Shown here in pieces: positions 43,920 to 52,552 of a stretch of DNA of 64,000 nt. Numbering within the stretch: position 1 is the stretch's first letter; every line of letters begins with the position of its first letter. The translations under genes were made by a program, and so were the position numbers. Below the pieces are notes generated by a model. It made no database searches. It was given only the letters and a program-made list of their open reading frames with translations, and was not told the DNA's origin. Origin of the DNA: Chloroflexota bacterium (GTDB lineage: Bacteria > Chloroflexota > Anaerolineae > Aggregatilineales > UBA2796); the NCBI GenBank assembly GCA_021325095.1, contig JAJPHV010000153.1, positions 1-64,000 on the forward strand, read 5' to 3'.

Positions 43920-43941
43920 CCCTCAAAAAGTCAATTATACT
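43913..43941 (+). promoter_or_regulatory. Rightward promoter of the lacI-ABC transporter operon
   Basis: TTGCGT (43913-43918), 17-base spacer, TATACT (43936-43941). The -35 lies in operator 1, and operator 2 begins 4 bases past the -10, covering the expected transcription start. Confidence 0.7.
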
Positions 43942-43944
43942 GTA

Positions 43945-43962
43945 AACGCAAGCGTTTGCGTT
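43945..43962. promoter_or_regulatory. LacI-type operator 2
   Basis: aacgcaagcgtttgcgtt, the exact reverse complement of operator 1, positioned over the probable rightward transcription start. Two identical sites on one helical face suggest cooperative binding or a small loop. Confidence 0.85.
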
Positions 43963-44004
43963 ATTCAAGAAATGGTAGTTATTGCCATTAAGTAAGGATT
44001 TAGT

Positions 44005-45063
44005 GTGGTTACCATCCGGGACGTTGCCAAGCGAGCTGCAGTGTCGATCTCCACTGCCTCGCGGATACTGTCCAATTCCACTGCCGAGAAATATTCGGCG
44101 GCGACGCAGGCCAAAGTTCTGCGGGCGAGTCTCGAATTAGGATACCGCCCGAATTTTGCGGCGCGCGCCCTGGTTTCCGGCAAGACGCGCATCGTGGCGG
44201 CAGTTTTCCCGCGCATCTACGACAGCCCGTTTACGGCGCTGGCCTCACTGCAAATCCTGGCCAGTATCGAAGCCTACTGTAGCGAGAACGGCTACCATCT
44301 CTTGATCAGTTCGCCGCAGATCAAGGACGGCCAAGTGGATGCCAGTTTCGTCAATCTGCTGGCAGGTGGATACCCGGATGGCATTATCGTCGATGGGCAT
44401 TTCCGCATCGATCCGCTCCTCGAAGTCCTGGAACAGTTCGCCCTGCCCACAGTCACGCTGGGCTACCACCCGCACTCGTACTACCTGCGGAGCGACAACT
44501 TCCTCGGTGGTCGGTTGCTGATGGAGCACCTGCTCGCGCTAGGCCACCGGCGGGTCGGCCTTATCGCATCGCCGGACGGGGTGAGCCTGGCCGCCGAACA
44601 ACGTTTGAAGGGCATCCAGGCGGCCTGCGAAGCCCAGGGCGTGGACTACAAGACGCTGCCCCGCTTTGACGGGACGTTCTCCTCGGACAGCGGAGCCATC
44701 GCTGCCACAACGCTCGTGAACGCACATCCTGACTTGACGGCCTTGATCGCGCTGAATGACCGGATGGCAATGGGCGCGATCCGTCACTTGCAGGAAATGG
44801 GCTACCGTATCCCGGAACAGATCAGTGTGGTGGGCTACGACGATTTGCCCCAGGCGCAGGACTTCCACCCGGCGCTGACCACCATCAACCAGCAGCTTTC
44901 GAGCTGGGGCAAACTGGCGATGGATATGCTCCTGGCGCAGTTTGAAGGCCGGGAACCGGAATCGGTGGTCTTGCCACCCCGATTGGTGGTGCGCCGATCC
45001 AGCGCGCCGCCCGGTAAGTTGACTGCCGCCAGCAGGCGTACTGCGCGGCCCAATCGGGCTTAG
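44005..45063 (+). CDS. LacI-family transcriptional regulator of the glycan locus
   Basis: 352 residues. N-terminal HTH VTIRDVAKRAAVSISTASRI and hinge helix YRPNFAARALVSGKTRIVA are canonical. The sugar-sensing domain has GHRRVGLIASPDG, DLTALIALNDRMAMGAI and ISVVGYDDLPQAQDFHPALT. GTG start at 44005 after taagga. Two cognate-looking operators lie immediately upstream, so it likely represses itself, the ABC importer and the divergent sulfatase operon, with a sugar derived from the glycan as inducer. Confidence 0.95.
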   Translation: MVTIRDVAKRAAVSISTASRILSNSTAEKYSAATQAKVLRASLELGYRPNFAARALVSGKTRIVAAVFPRIYDSPFTALASLQILASIEAYCSENGYHLLISSPQIKDGQVDASFVNLLAGGYPDGIIVDGHFRIDPLLEVLEQFALPTVTLGYHPHSYYLRSDNFLGGRLLMEHLLALGHRRVGLIASPDGVSLAAEQRLKGIQAACEAQGVDYKTLPRFDGTFSSDSGAIAATTLVNAHPDLTALIALNDRMAMGAIRHLQEMGYRIPEQISVVGYDDLPQAQDFHPALTTINQQLSSWGKLAMDMLLAQFEGREPESVVLPPRLVVRRSSAPPGKLTAASRRTARPNRA

Positions 45064-45146
45064 AATGGATTCAAAGCAACGTTGTGAACAGGAGCGCCGT
45101 CCTGGCACTCTTGGGATGGATAAATATGTTCAAGGAGGCTTTTGAA

Positions 45147-47048
45147 ATGGCAAGGAAATTTCGGTTAATTCTTTTCCTCCTGTTGGCGTTGACTCTAACG
45201 CCCATGTCGTCCGGCAGGGCGCAGCCTTCCGGGCTTCCCGTCGATGTGCCGCGCAAAGACGTGTTTGTGGCGGATCAGATTCTCCGCTATACCAACGTCG
45301 ATAACTACAACATGTGGATAACCGGAACCATCACGCCAACACGTCACGGCCTGCTCATGGATACCCTGTGGTATGCCGACGCGGAGACGGGCAAACGACT
45401 TTACGGGGCGGCGGTAGCGGACCCGGTCTACAACAAAGACTTCACCGAGATGACGGTCAAGCTGCGCGACAACATCTATTGGAGCGATGGCGTCCAGTTC
45501 ACCGCTGACGATCTGGTCTACACGGTACAAACCATCAAGGCCAACGAAAAACTCAATGCGTGGCACGCGGTACTTGACCAGTACGTGGCGAAAGTCGAGA
45601 AGGTGGACAACTTCACCGTCAAGTTCACCCTCAAGGAATCAAACCCCCGTTTCCACTACAACTTCGATACCCGGTGGAACGGCGTGTATATGATGCCCAA
45701 GCACGTGTTCGAGAAAGTGACCGAACCGCTTGAGTCTTACAAGAATAATCCACCCCTCTCGCTTGGCCCCTATGTCGTCAAGCAGGTTGATCCGAACGGC
45801 TTCTGGGAACTGTTCCAGCGCCGTGACGATTGGCAGAAGACCTCCGCGGGCATCGTCGTCGGCAAGCCGGGGCCGAAGTACGTGCTGTCGATCCTCTATG
45901 GAGATAGCGCCAAGAAGGCCATCGCTATGGCGCGTGGCGATTTGGACGTCGCCTTCGACTTCGATTACGAAGCCTTCCAGTCTCTGCTCAAGTCAACGCC
46001 GACTGCGCGCTCGTGGTACAAGGAATTCCCGTGGGCCTACCCGAATGAGATCGATTCCCGGTTCTACGAGTTCAACTACGCCAAGGAACCGCTGTTCTCC
46101 AATAAGGACGTGCGCTGGGCGCTGGCGCTGGCGCTGGACATCGTCGATATACAGACCAACTACATCGGCGGCGTCACGACGATCACACCCATACCCGAAC
46201 CGGCCACATCGGCGCTTTCCAAGCTGTATCACAAACCCTTGAAGGAGTGGCTGCAAAATCTGGAGATCGACGTTGACGGCCAGAAGTACAAACCATTTGA
46301 CGCCACGATACCCAATCAAATTATGGAGTGGGCCAAAGGCGAGAAGTACAACCCTTCGGGGGCGCCCGAAGACCTGTTTGGGATCGGCTGGTGGAAACAT
46401 GCGCCTGACGTGGCGGAGAAGCTGCTGACCAAAGCAGGCTTCAAGCGCGGCGCTGACAAGAAATGGCAGACGCCCGACGGCAAGCCGTGGACGATTGAGA
46501 TCATGGCCGCCAACGACGAGCCGGATGCCTACCGCATGGCACAGGCCGCACAGGATCAGTGGAAGGACTTCGGCATTGACGCCAAAGCGGTTGGTGTGGA
46601 ACGCTCGGTCTGGGATCAGCGCCGGTTCGCGGGTGACTTCCAGATCGCCGTCGAGTGGGGCACCTGGAACACGTCGTTCCCCAACGGCGACAAGTGGCAA
46701 TTTATCCGCTGCCTGCGTTCAAACTTCTACGTGGAGCTTGGCACAAACTACAATGCCAACGGTGGCTGCAACGAAATGCGCCTGAAGACCGATGCCTTTG
46801 ACAAAATCATCGACACCCTCGGCAAGACCGATCCGCAGTCGCCAGAGAGCCTCAAGCTGAACCAGGACTTTGTCAAGCTGATGGTCGAAAATATGTATGT
46901 CATCGATGCACTCAGCTTCAAGAAGTTCATCACCTGGGATTCGCGCTACTGGAAGGGCTTCCCAAGCAGCGAAAACCCGGTGGTCTTCCCGGAGTACTGG
47001 TTCATGATCGGCAAGTTCACCTGGATGTATCTGGAACCAGCGGCGTAA
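45147..47048 (+). CDS. ABC transporter solute-binding protein, peptide/oligosaccharide (SBP_bac_5) type
   Basis: 633 residues from the ATG at 45147, which has a perfect aaggagg 8 bases upstream. Signal peptide: MARKFRLILFLLLALTL then a polar SGRAQ region. Family blocks are MTVKLRDNIYWSDGVQFTAD, LSLGPYVVKQVDPNGFWEL and VRWALALALDIVDIQTN. SBP_bac_5 proteins bind peptides but also oligosaccharides in operons with glycosidases. No lipobox cysteine is obvious. It is followed by an interlocking hairpin region and a repeat before the permease genes. Confidence 0.92.
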   Translation: MARKFRLILFLLLALTLTPMSSGRAQPSGLPVDVPRKDVFVADQILRYTNVDNYNMWITGTITPTRHGLLMDTLWYADAETGKRLYGAAVADPVYNKDFTEMTVKLRDNIYWSDGVQFTADDLVYTVQTIKANEKLNAWHAVLDQYVAKVEKVDNFTVKFTLKESNPRFHYNFDTRWNGVYMMPKHVFEKVTEPLESYKNNPPLSLGPYVVKQVDPNGFWELFQRRDDWQKTSAGIVVGKPGPKYVLSILYGDSAKKAIAMARGDLDVAFDFDYEAFQSLLKSTPTARSWYKEFPWAYPNEIDSRFYEFNYAKEPLFSNKDVRWALALALDIVDIQTNYIGGVTTITPIPEPATSALSKLYHKPLKEWLQNLEIDVDGQKYKPFDATIPNQIMEWAKGEKYNPSGAPEDLFGIGWWKHAPDVAEKLLTKAGFKRGADKKWQTPDGKPWTIEIMAANDEPDAYRMAQAAQDQWKDFGIDAKAVGVERSVWDQRRFAGDFQIAVEWGTWNTSFPNGDKWQFIRCLRSNFYVELGTNYNANGGCNEMRLKTDAFDKIIDTLGKTDPQSPESLKLNQDFVKLMVENMYVIDALSFKKFITWDSRYWKGFPSSENPVVFPEYWFMIGKFTWMYLEPAA

Positions 47049-47070
47049 GGATCACCTGAGCAGCGACGGC

Positions 47071-47126
47071 GGTGAGGCGGGCGCATACACCTAAGTAGAT
47101 AAGCGCCTCACCCCGCCGCGGTGTAT
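47071..47126 (+). promoter_or_regulatory. Two interlocking inverted repeats after the solute-binding gene
   Basis: Stem A is ggtgaggcg (47071-47079) with cgcctcacc (47104-47112). Stem B is atacacc (47085-47091) with ggtgtat (47120-47126). The arms interleave, so the two stems are alternatives or a pseudoknot. This could attenuate or stabilise mRNA so that the binding protein is made in excess over permeases. Confidence 0.5.
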
Positions 47127-47160
47127 ACTCTGAATGATTAATAGTTAGCTTGTGGGATTG

Positions 47161-47278
47161 ATCTCACCCTCTGACCCGCCGAGGAGTACATCCCTCCGAA
47201 TTCGGAGAGGGGAAGTAGAGAGCGATACAGCGGTAGATAGCTCCTCTCTGCTTGCGGAGATAGGGTCGGGGGTGAGGT
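47161..47278. repeat. Full-length C-rich inverted-repeat element
   Basis: About 118 bases from atctcaccct to gggggtgaggt, with two internal arms (ccctccgaattcggagaggg and ctcctctctgcttgcggag). It lies between the solute-binding and permease genes, inside the operon. Confidence 0.8.
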
Positions 47279-47314
47279 TCTTCGCAACAATAGTACCAGA
47301 CAGGGCCAAAGGCT

Positions 47315-48313
47315 GTGACACTCCTAAAAGAATTTATTCTGCCCCGGCTCGCGCAGTGGTTAGTCGTGATTTTCGTCGGCACGACCATCACCTTCGTAAT
47401 CCCCAGACTCTCCCCGATCAACCCGGTTGATCAGGCGATGGCTCGCATCAGTTCGTTTCAGAACGTGGAGCCGGAAACGGTGGTTGCCCTGCGCAACTCT
47501 TTCGAGGAACTCTACGGCCTGAAAGGCTCGGTCTTCGAACAGTATCTCAATTTCTGGAAGCGCGTTGTGCGGGGCGATCTGGGGCCGTCCTTTTTCGCCT
47601 TCCCGGAGCCTGTGACTGAATTGATCGGAACCAGCATCGCCTGGACGGTGGGGCTGCTGGCGACCTCGACCATCCTGGCCTGGCTGCTGGGGCTGTTTCT
47701 CGGTTCGCTGGCAGGCTTCTTCCCGCACCGCTGGTGGTCACGGTTGCTGGACACGTCGGTCATCGTCGTCTATCCCATCCCGTATTACATCCTGGCCTTC
47801 GTGTTGCTGCTACTCTTCACCTATTACCTGCCAATCTTCCCGCTGGTGGGCGGCGGCCAGGGTTTACCGCGCCTGACCCTGGATTATATTCTCAGTGTGC
47901 TGCATCACGGCTTTTTGCCCGCTGTCTCGATCATCATCGGCGCGGCGGCCTTCCGCTTCATCGTTTCAAGGGCGCTAGCCTCCACGGAAAGGTCGAGCGA
48001 TTACGTGCAATACGCCGAAATGGCTGCCCTTCCCAAGCGCAAAATCCTGTTCTCCTACGTCATCCGTAACACCATGCTGCCCCAGGTGACGGACCTGGGT
48101 TTGTCGCTGGGGGCAATTTTCGAGGGTGCGCTGATTACCGAAGTCGTATTTGGGTATCCTGGGCTGGGTTATACGCTTTACAATGCTGTTAACTCGTCGG
48201 ACTATAATCTGATCATGGGTATTACGTTGCTTTCCATCGTGGGCATTGCAACCGCCTCCTTGCTCATCGACCTCAGCTATCCGCTGTTCGATCCGCGCGT
48301 GCGCTATCGGTAA
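47315..48313 (+). CDS. ABC transporter permease (DppB/OppB type)
   Basis: 332 residues. N-terminal FILPRLAQWLVVIFVGTTIT matches the DppB/OppB start. The coupling EAA region falls at YVQYAEMAALPKRKILFSYV and is followed by RNTMLPQVTDLGLSLGAIF, LITEVVFGYPGLGYTLYNAV and further helices. Six transmembrane segments fit. GTG start. Pairs with the permease at 48335. Confidence 0.93.
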   Translation: MTLLKEFILPRLAQWLVVIFVGTTITFVIPRLSPINPVDQAMARISSFQNVEPETVVALRNSFEELYGLKGSVFEQYLNFWKRVVRGDLGPSFFAFPEPVTELIGTSIAWTVGLLATSTILAWLLGLFLGSLAGFFPHRWWSRLLDTSVIVVYPIPYYILAFVLLLLFTYYLPIFPLVGGGQGLPRLTLDYILSVLHHGFLPAVSIIIGAAAFRFIVSRALASTERSSDYVQYAEMAALPKRKILFSYVIRNTMLPQVTDLGLSLGAIFEGALITEVVFGYPGLGYTLYNAVNSSDYNLIMGITLLSIVGIATASLLIDLSYPLFDPRVRYR

Positions 48314-48334
48314 CCAGACTGAGGATAAAGGCCA

Positions 48335-49198
48335 ATGGCTGCCGCAAGAGACTTGCTTCGTTTCAGCCCATCTTTTCGGTATGGCGCGTTTATTCTGGTC
48401 GTCGTCCTGAGCCTGGTGGCGCTGTCGTTCTTCTCGCCGTATGAGCCGGATCGCAACCGTGTTGTCCCTCGCAACAAACCGCCTTCCGAACTCTACGTTT
48501 TTGGAACCAATGCCAACGGACAGGACGTGTTCTGGATGCTGACGTTTGCGGTACGCAACAGCCTGATCATTGCCGGTCTGGCCGTGATCATTGGGCGCAG
48601 TATTGGCGTGCTGCTGGGCATGATTTCGGGCTATATAGGTGGTACGCTAGACCGCGTGCTGTCGTCCATCGTGGACAGCTTCATCGTCATTCCCCGGCTG
48701 CCCCTGCTCATTTTGATCGCCGCCATCTTTCGCGGGCAGATGACCATGATTTCCCTGGGCTTTTTGCTCGGCTTTCTGGATTGGGCTTACCCGTCGAAGC
48801 GCTACCGTGCCCAGATTTTGAGCCTGCGCGAGCGCGAATTTACGCATACAGCGGTTTTCGCCGGCATGAGCACACTCAAGATTGTGCTGCAAGAGCATTT
48901 ACCGTTCCTGATACCGTACTTGCTGGCCGATGCCGTCAGTGGGTTCCTGTTCGCCATTGGCTTTGAAATCACTCTGTCCGTGCTCGGCCTGAGCGACCTG
49001 AGCGCGCAGAGCATCGGGACGATGATCTACTGGGGCAACTATTACCATGCCATGCTCTCCAACACGATCTGGATTCTGGCCGCGCCCGTTGGGGCCTCGA
49101 TTGTGATTGTGGTGGGCTTTTACCTTGTGTCGCTGGGCCTGAGCACCTACCTGGACCCGCGCACACGCTTAGTCCGGCTCCAAGTTAAAGGACAGTGA
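48335..49198 (+). CDS. ABC transporter permease (DppC/OppC type)
   Basis: 287 residues. The conserved LYVFGTNANGQDVFWMLTFA block near residue 50, VIIGRSIGVLLGMISGYIGG and SIVDSFIVIPRLPLLILIAA are OppC features. The EAA-like loop is REREFTHTAVFAGMSTLKIV. It lies 21 bases after the first permease and one base before the ATPase gene. Confidence 0.93.
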   Translation: MAAARDLLRFSPSFRYGAFILVVVLSLVALSFFSPYEPDRNRVVPRNKPPSELYVFGTNANGQDVFWMLTFAVRNSLIIAGLAVIIGRSIGVLLGMISGYIGGTLDRVLSSIVDSFIVIPRLPLLILIAAIFRGQMTMISLGFLLGFLDWAYPSKRYRAQILSLREREFTHTAVFAGMSTLKIVLQEHLPFLIPYLLADAVSGFLFAIGFEITLSVLGLSDLSAQSIGTMIYWGNYYHAMLSNTIWILAAPVGASIVIVVGFYLVSLGLSTYLDPRTRLVRLQVKGQ

Positions 49199-49199
49199 C

Positions 49200-50204
49200 A
49201 TGTCGATTATTCTGGAAGCCTGCAATCTGAAGGCTTATTACATGACCCGCGCTTACGGAGTCGAACGCACGGTCAAAGCCGTTGACAATATCTCCTTGCA
49301 GATCAAAGAGGGAGAAGTATTTGGGATTGCGGGTGAGTCGGGCTGCGGCAAGACGACACTGCTCAAGGTGCTGCTCGGCGCGCATCAACCGCCGCTGACC
49401 GTCGTCGATGGCTCGGTCAAGTACCGCTTCAACGGCGAAGAAATCGATCTGCTGTCGCTGCCCGAACGCCGCCGCCGCGATCTGCGGTGGAAGAAGGTCT
49501 CGTACATTCCGCAAGGCTCCATGCACGTCCTGAACCCGGTGCGCCGCATACGGAACTCCTTTGACGACTTCATCCGGGCACACCGGCAGGTCAGCCGTGC
49601 CGAGGCCCTGGACATGGCCCGCAGCTATCTGCGCGAATTGGGGCTTTCGGAGCAGGTGCTCTCGGCTTACCCACATCAACTCTCCGGCGGAATGCGGCAG
49701 CGCGTGACCATCGCCCTGGCGACGATCCTGTGGCCCAAGCTGATCTTTGCCGACGAACCGACGACAGCGCTGGACGTGGTGGTGCAGCGCGGCGTGATCC
49801 AGCTTCTGAAGGACATCCGGCAGCGGGAAGGCAGTACCCTGGTGCTGATCACGCACGACATGGGCGTCCACGCTAACCTGGCGGATCGCATCGCGGTGCT
49901 GTACGCGGGTAAGGTGGTCGAGGAAGGCGAAACGAGCGCCATCTTGAAGAATCCGCGCCATCCGTACACGCAGCACCTGATCAACTCCCTGCCCAGGCTG
50001 GATGATCGTGCCGAACGCGAGAGCATCCCTGGCCGCCCCCCGGCGCTCGACAATCCGCCAGGCGGCTGCCGCTTTCATCCGCGCTGTCCGCTGGCGATTG
50101 ACCGCTGCCGCACTATCGACCCCGAAGCCATCAGTGTCCAGCCCGGCCACCGGGTAGCCTGTCACCTGGTCAAAGAAGAGGTGAGCAGTGCAACAGCAGC
50201 CTGA
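49200..50204 (+). CDS. ABC transporter ATP-binding protein (DppD/OppD type)
   Basis: 334 residues. Walker A GESGCGKTT, signature LSGGMRQRVTIAL, Walker B LIFADEPTTALD and the His switch ITHDMG are intact. The C-terminal oligopeptide-transporter domain with RCPLAIDRCRTIDP (a cysteine-containing cluster shared by OppD/DppD) is present. It overlaps the next ATPase gene by 17 bases. Confidence 0.94.
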   Translation: MSIILEACNLKAYYMTRAYGVERTVKAVDNISLQIKEGEVFGIAGESGCGKTTLLKVLLGAHQPPLTVVDGSVKYRFNGEEIDLLSLPERRRRDLRWKKVSYIPQGSMHVLNPVRRIRNSFDDFIRAHRQVSRAEALDMARSYLRELGLSEQVLSAYPHQLSGGMRQRVTIALATILWPKLIFADEPTTALDVVVQRGVIQLLKDIRQREGSTLVLITHDMGVHANLADRIAVLYAGKVVEEGETSAILKNPRHPYTQHLINSLPRLDDRAERESIPGRPPALDNPPGGCRFHPRCPLAIDRCRTIDPEAISVQPGHRVACHLVKEEVSSATAA

Positions 50205-51168
50205 TTCCCTCTTGCTGGATATAGAAAACCTGACCAAAGTTTTCAGTATCCGGCAGGGTTTTTCGACGAAACAGTTCCGGGCGGTGGATGGAGCTACCTT
50301 TTCGGTTGAGGCCAATAAGCCGGAAATCCTGACCATTGCCGGGGAAAGCGGCAGCGGCAAAACCACGCTGGCGCGCATGATCCTGGGCATGGAGCAGCCC
50401 ACGTCGGGTGTGCTGCGCTATAAGGATCGCAACGTGGCACAACTGACCCGCCAAGAAAAGCGCGCCTGGTTTTTCCGCGAAGTGCAACCTGTCTTTCAAG
50501 ACCCCTTCGCCACGTTCAGCCCGCTCAAACGTATCGACCACTACCTCTACGAGACAGTGCGCAACTATCAGATCACGGATAGGGCCGGTGCAGCCGAATG
50601 TATCAACAATGCCTTGAACCAGGTCGGCCTGACGCTTGAGGAGATCAAAGGCCGCTATCCCAACGAGCTTTCCGGTGGGCAGGCGCAGCGTGTTTCTGTC
50701 GCGCGGGCGCTGATCACCAATCCGTCGTTGATCATCGCCGACGAACCGGTATCGATGCTGGACGCTTCGCTGCGCATGTCGATTGTGAACATGTTCCGGG
50801 GGCTGAAGGATAATCACCAGGTCAGCATTCTGTATATCACGCACGACCTGGCGACGGCCTACTACGCCTCGGATCGGATCGCGGTCATGCTGCGCGGCTG
50901 GATCGTGGAGATGGGGCCAGTTGAGGCCGTGCTTGGCGAGCCGTTACATCCGTACACCCAGAATCTCAAACAGTCCATCCCCTCGGCTGATCCCGATCAG
51001 GTCTGGAAGGACAAAGTAGACCTGGCGGTGCTCGATACGGAGCGATCCGTCCATACTGGCTGCAAGTTCGCCGGACGCTGTCCGGCGGTGATGGACATTT
51101 GCCGGAGGAAAGTACCCCCGGATATCGTCCACAAGGGGCGGATGGTCAAGTGCTTTTTATACGAGTGA
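50188..51168 (+). CDS. ABC transporter ATP-binding protein (DppF/OppF type)
   Basis: 326 residues. Walker A GESGSGKTT, signature LSGGQAQRVSVARAL, Walker B LIIADEPVSMLD and switch ITHDLATAYYASDRI. The C-terminal domain has GRCPAVMDICRRKVPPD. Start is GTG at 50188 within the end of the previous gene. It completes the five-gene importer and is convergent with the PHP gene, with only 7 bases between stops. Confidence 0.94.
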   Translation: MQQQPDSLLLDIENLTKVFSIRQGFSTKQFRAVDGATFSVEANKPEILTIAGESGSGKTTLARMILGMEQPTSGVLRYKDRNVAQLTRQEKRAWFFREVQPVFQDPFATFSPLKRIDHYLYETVRNYQITDRAGAAECINNALNQVGLTLEEIKGRYPNELSGGQAQRVSVARALITNPSLIIADEPVSMLDASLRMSIVNMFRGLKDNHQVSILYITHDLATAYYASDRIAVMLRGWIVEMGPVEAVLGEPLHPYTQNLKQSIPSADPDQVWKDKVDLAVLDTERSVHTGCKFAGRCPAVMDICRRKVPPDIVHKGRMVKCFLYE

Positions 51169-51175
51169 GCAGCTT

Positions 51176-52552
51176 TCACCGGATGTAAAGCGGGTTGGTC
51201 AATGCGCGCATCATCAACCCTTGACTATCCGGTTCGACCAGTTGGGCGCGCACATAAAGCTGATCGGACACGGGCAGGGACAGTTCAAACAACTGGTCGT
51301 CCGTTTTCGGCGTCAGGCGTTGCAGGCGGCCCATTGCGCCACAAAGTTCCAGCGCCAGCCCCTGACCGTGCACAACGCGCACCGACACGGCGAGCGTTCC
51401 GCTGGCAGGTCGTTCAATGACATCGCCCATCATCGCACTGCCAGACCCCAGGTAAAGCTGCGGGCCGTCGGGCGCATCGCTCAGGAAGACGTGCCCGGCG
51501 CGAAGGCCCGCCAGGAGACCCGCCGCTGTCACGCTGCCAGGGCAGTACACCCAGGTGGTCGGCGTTCCCAGGCGAATGCCGTTCCGCCCATCGGCGTGAT
51601 GCATGTCGCTGCCGCCAACGGCGGTCAGGCGTTCGCCTTCGCGCAGCCGCGCCTCCCAGAAAGCTAACCCTTCCGTATTCATGAGCGGCCAGGGGCCATT
51701 CCAGACTTCAACACAATCATTCCCGCGCACGCCCTCAAACCACCATTCAACGCCAAACTGGCACGGATGGTTGCAGGAGGTCAGGTAGCCCTGTGCCGCA
51801 GCCTGGGCGATCTGCTGCTGCATCTGGTCCGGCGTTTCGATCCGGAAGTCGATCCAGCCCGTGCTGCCCCATATGTTCCAGTGACCGCGATAGGTCGTTA
51901 CTTCGCAGCCGGGGATCAGGATCAGCCCTTCAGGATACAAAGGGGCCAATGCACACAGATGGCTTTGAATGTTGTGATCGGTAATGGCGAGGAAGTCCAG
52001 CCCCAGGCGTCTGGCCCATGCAATGATGTCGCGCGGATCGGTATCGCCGTCGCTGTGAATGGAATGACAGTGCAGTTCGCCACGATACCAGCCATCGGGA
52101 CGGAATGGCGGGTGCGGCGTGACCCGATCCATACTCAACATGGGAGCGAAGGTCGCAGCTTGCGAGTTGCCCGGCGTGGTTCGCACGGTGATTGTGTAGT
52201 GGCAGCCCTGCGGCGCGAGTTTGTACAACCCCAGGGACACGTGCCACGTACCGGGCAGGATCGGCCCCGCCAGATAGCCGGGCGTGGCGTCATCCGTGCC
52301 GACGAAGAACCCGGCCCGATCACTGCCACTCCACCCGCGAAAGCCCTTCCCGTCAATGCCACGCTCGTCGAAGAGGCCGATGTCAATCGTGTTGCCGCCG
52401 GAGTACTGCGGTTCCGCGCTGATCGCGGAGTCGTAGGCGTATTGAACGGCGATGCGATTGGTTCCCGGTGGCACATCGAAAGGCAAATGCAGGTATGATC
52501 CGGTTTTCTCAGAAGGGATGAAGCCTTCGAGGACAATTTCGTCCGGCATCAT
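51176..52552 (-). CDS. PHP-domain metal-dependent phosphoesterase
   Basis: 458 residues. The first ~155 form a beta-rich N-terminal domain. The PHP domain follows: GELHCHSIHSDGDTDPRDII, FLAITDHNIQSH, IPGCEVTTYRGHWNIWG, TSCNHP and AVGGSDMHHADGRN carry the full set of metal-binding His/Asp/Glu. A beta-rich C-terminal region ends the protein. PHP enzymes hydrolyse phosphomonoesters or phosphodiesters such as histidinol phosphate, nucleotides or oligonucleotides. The start codon overlaps the stop of the upstream MNIO-like gene by one base, so they are coupled. No signal peptide. Confidence 0.9.
   Translation of the reverse strand: MMPDEIVLEGFIPSEKTGSYLHLPFDVPPGTNRIAVQYAYDSAISAEPQYSGGNTIDIGLFDERGIDGKGFRGWSGSDRAGFFVGTDDATPGYLAGPILPGTWHVSLGLYKLAPQGCHYTITVRTTPGNSQAATFAPMLSMDRVTPHPPFRPDGWYRGELHCHSIHSDGDTDPRDIIAWARRLGLDFLAITDHNIQSHLCALAPLYPEGLILIPGCEVTTYRGHWNIWGSTGWIDFRIETPDQMQQQIAQAAAQGYLTSCNHPCQFGVEWWFEGVRGNDCVEVWNGPWPLMNTEGLAFWEARLREGERLTAVGGSDMHHADGRNGIRLGTPTTWVYCPGSVTAAGLLAGLRAGHVFLSDAPDGPQLYLGSGSAMMGDVIERPASGTLAVSVRVVHGQGLALELCGAMGRLQRLTPKTDDQLFELSLPVSDQLYVRAQLVEPDSQGLMMRALTNPLYIR

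Noticed and set aside
47049..47314. tRNA gene in the gap after the first solute-binding gene
   Set aside because: The hairpins do not form a cloverleaf and there is no TpsiC-arm sequence; the gap is explained by the interlocking repeats and the repeat element.
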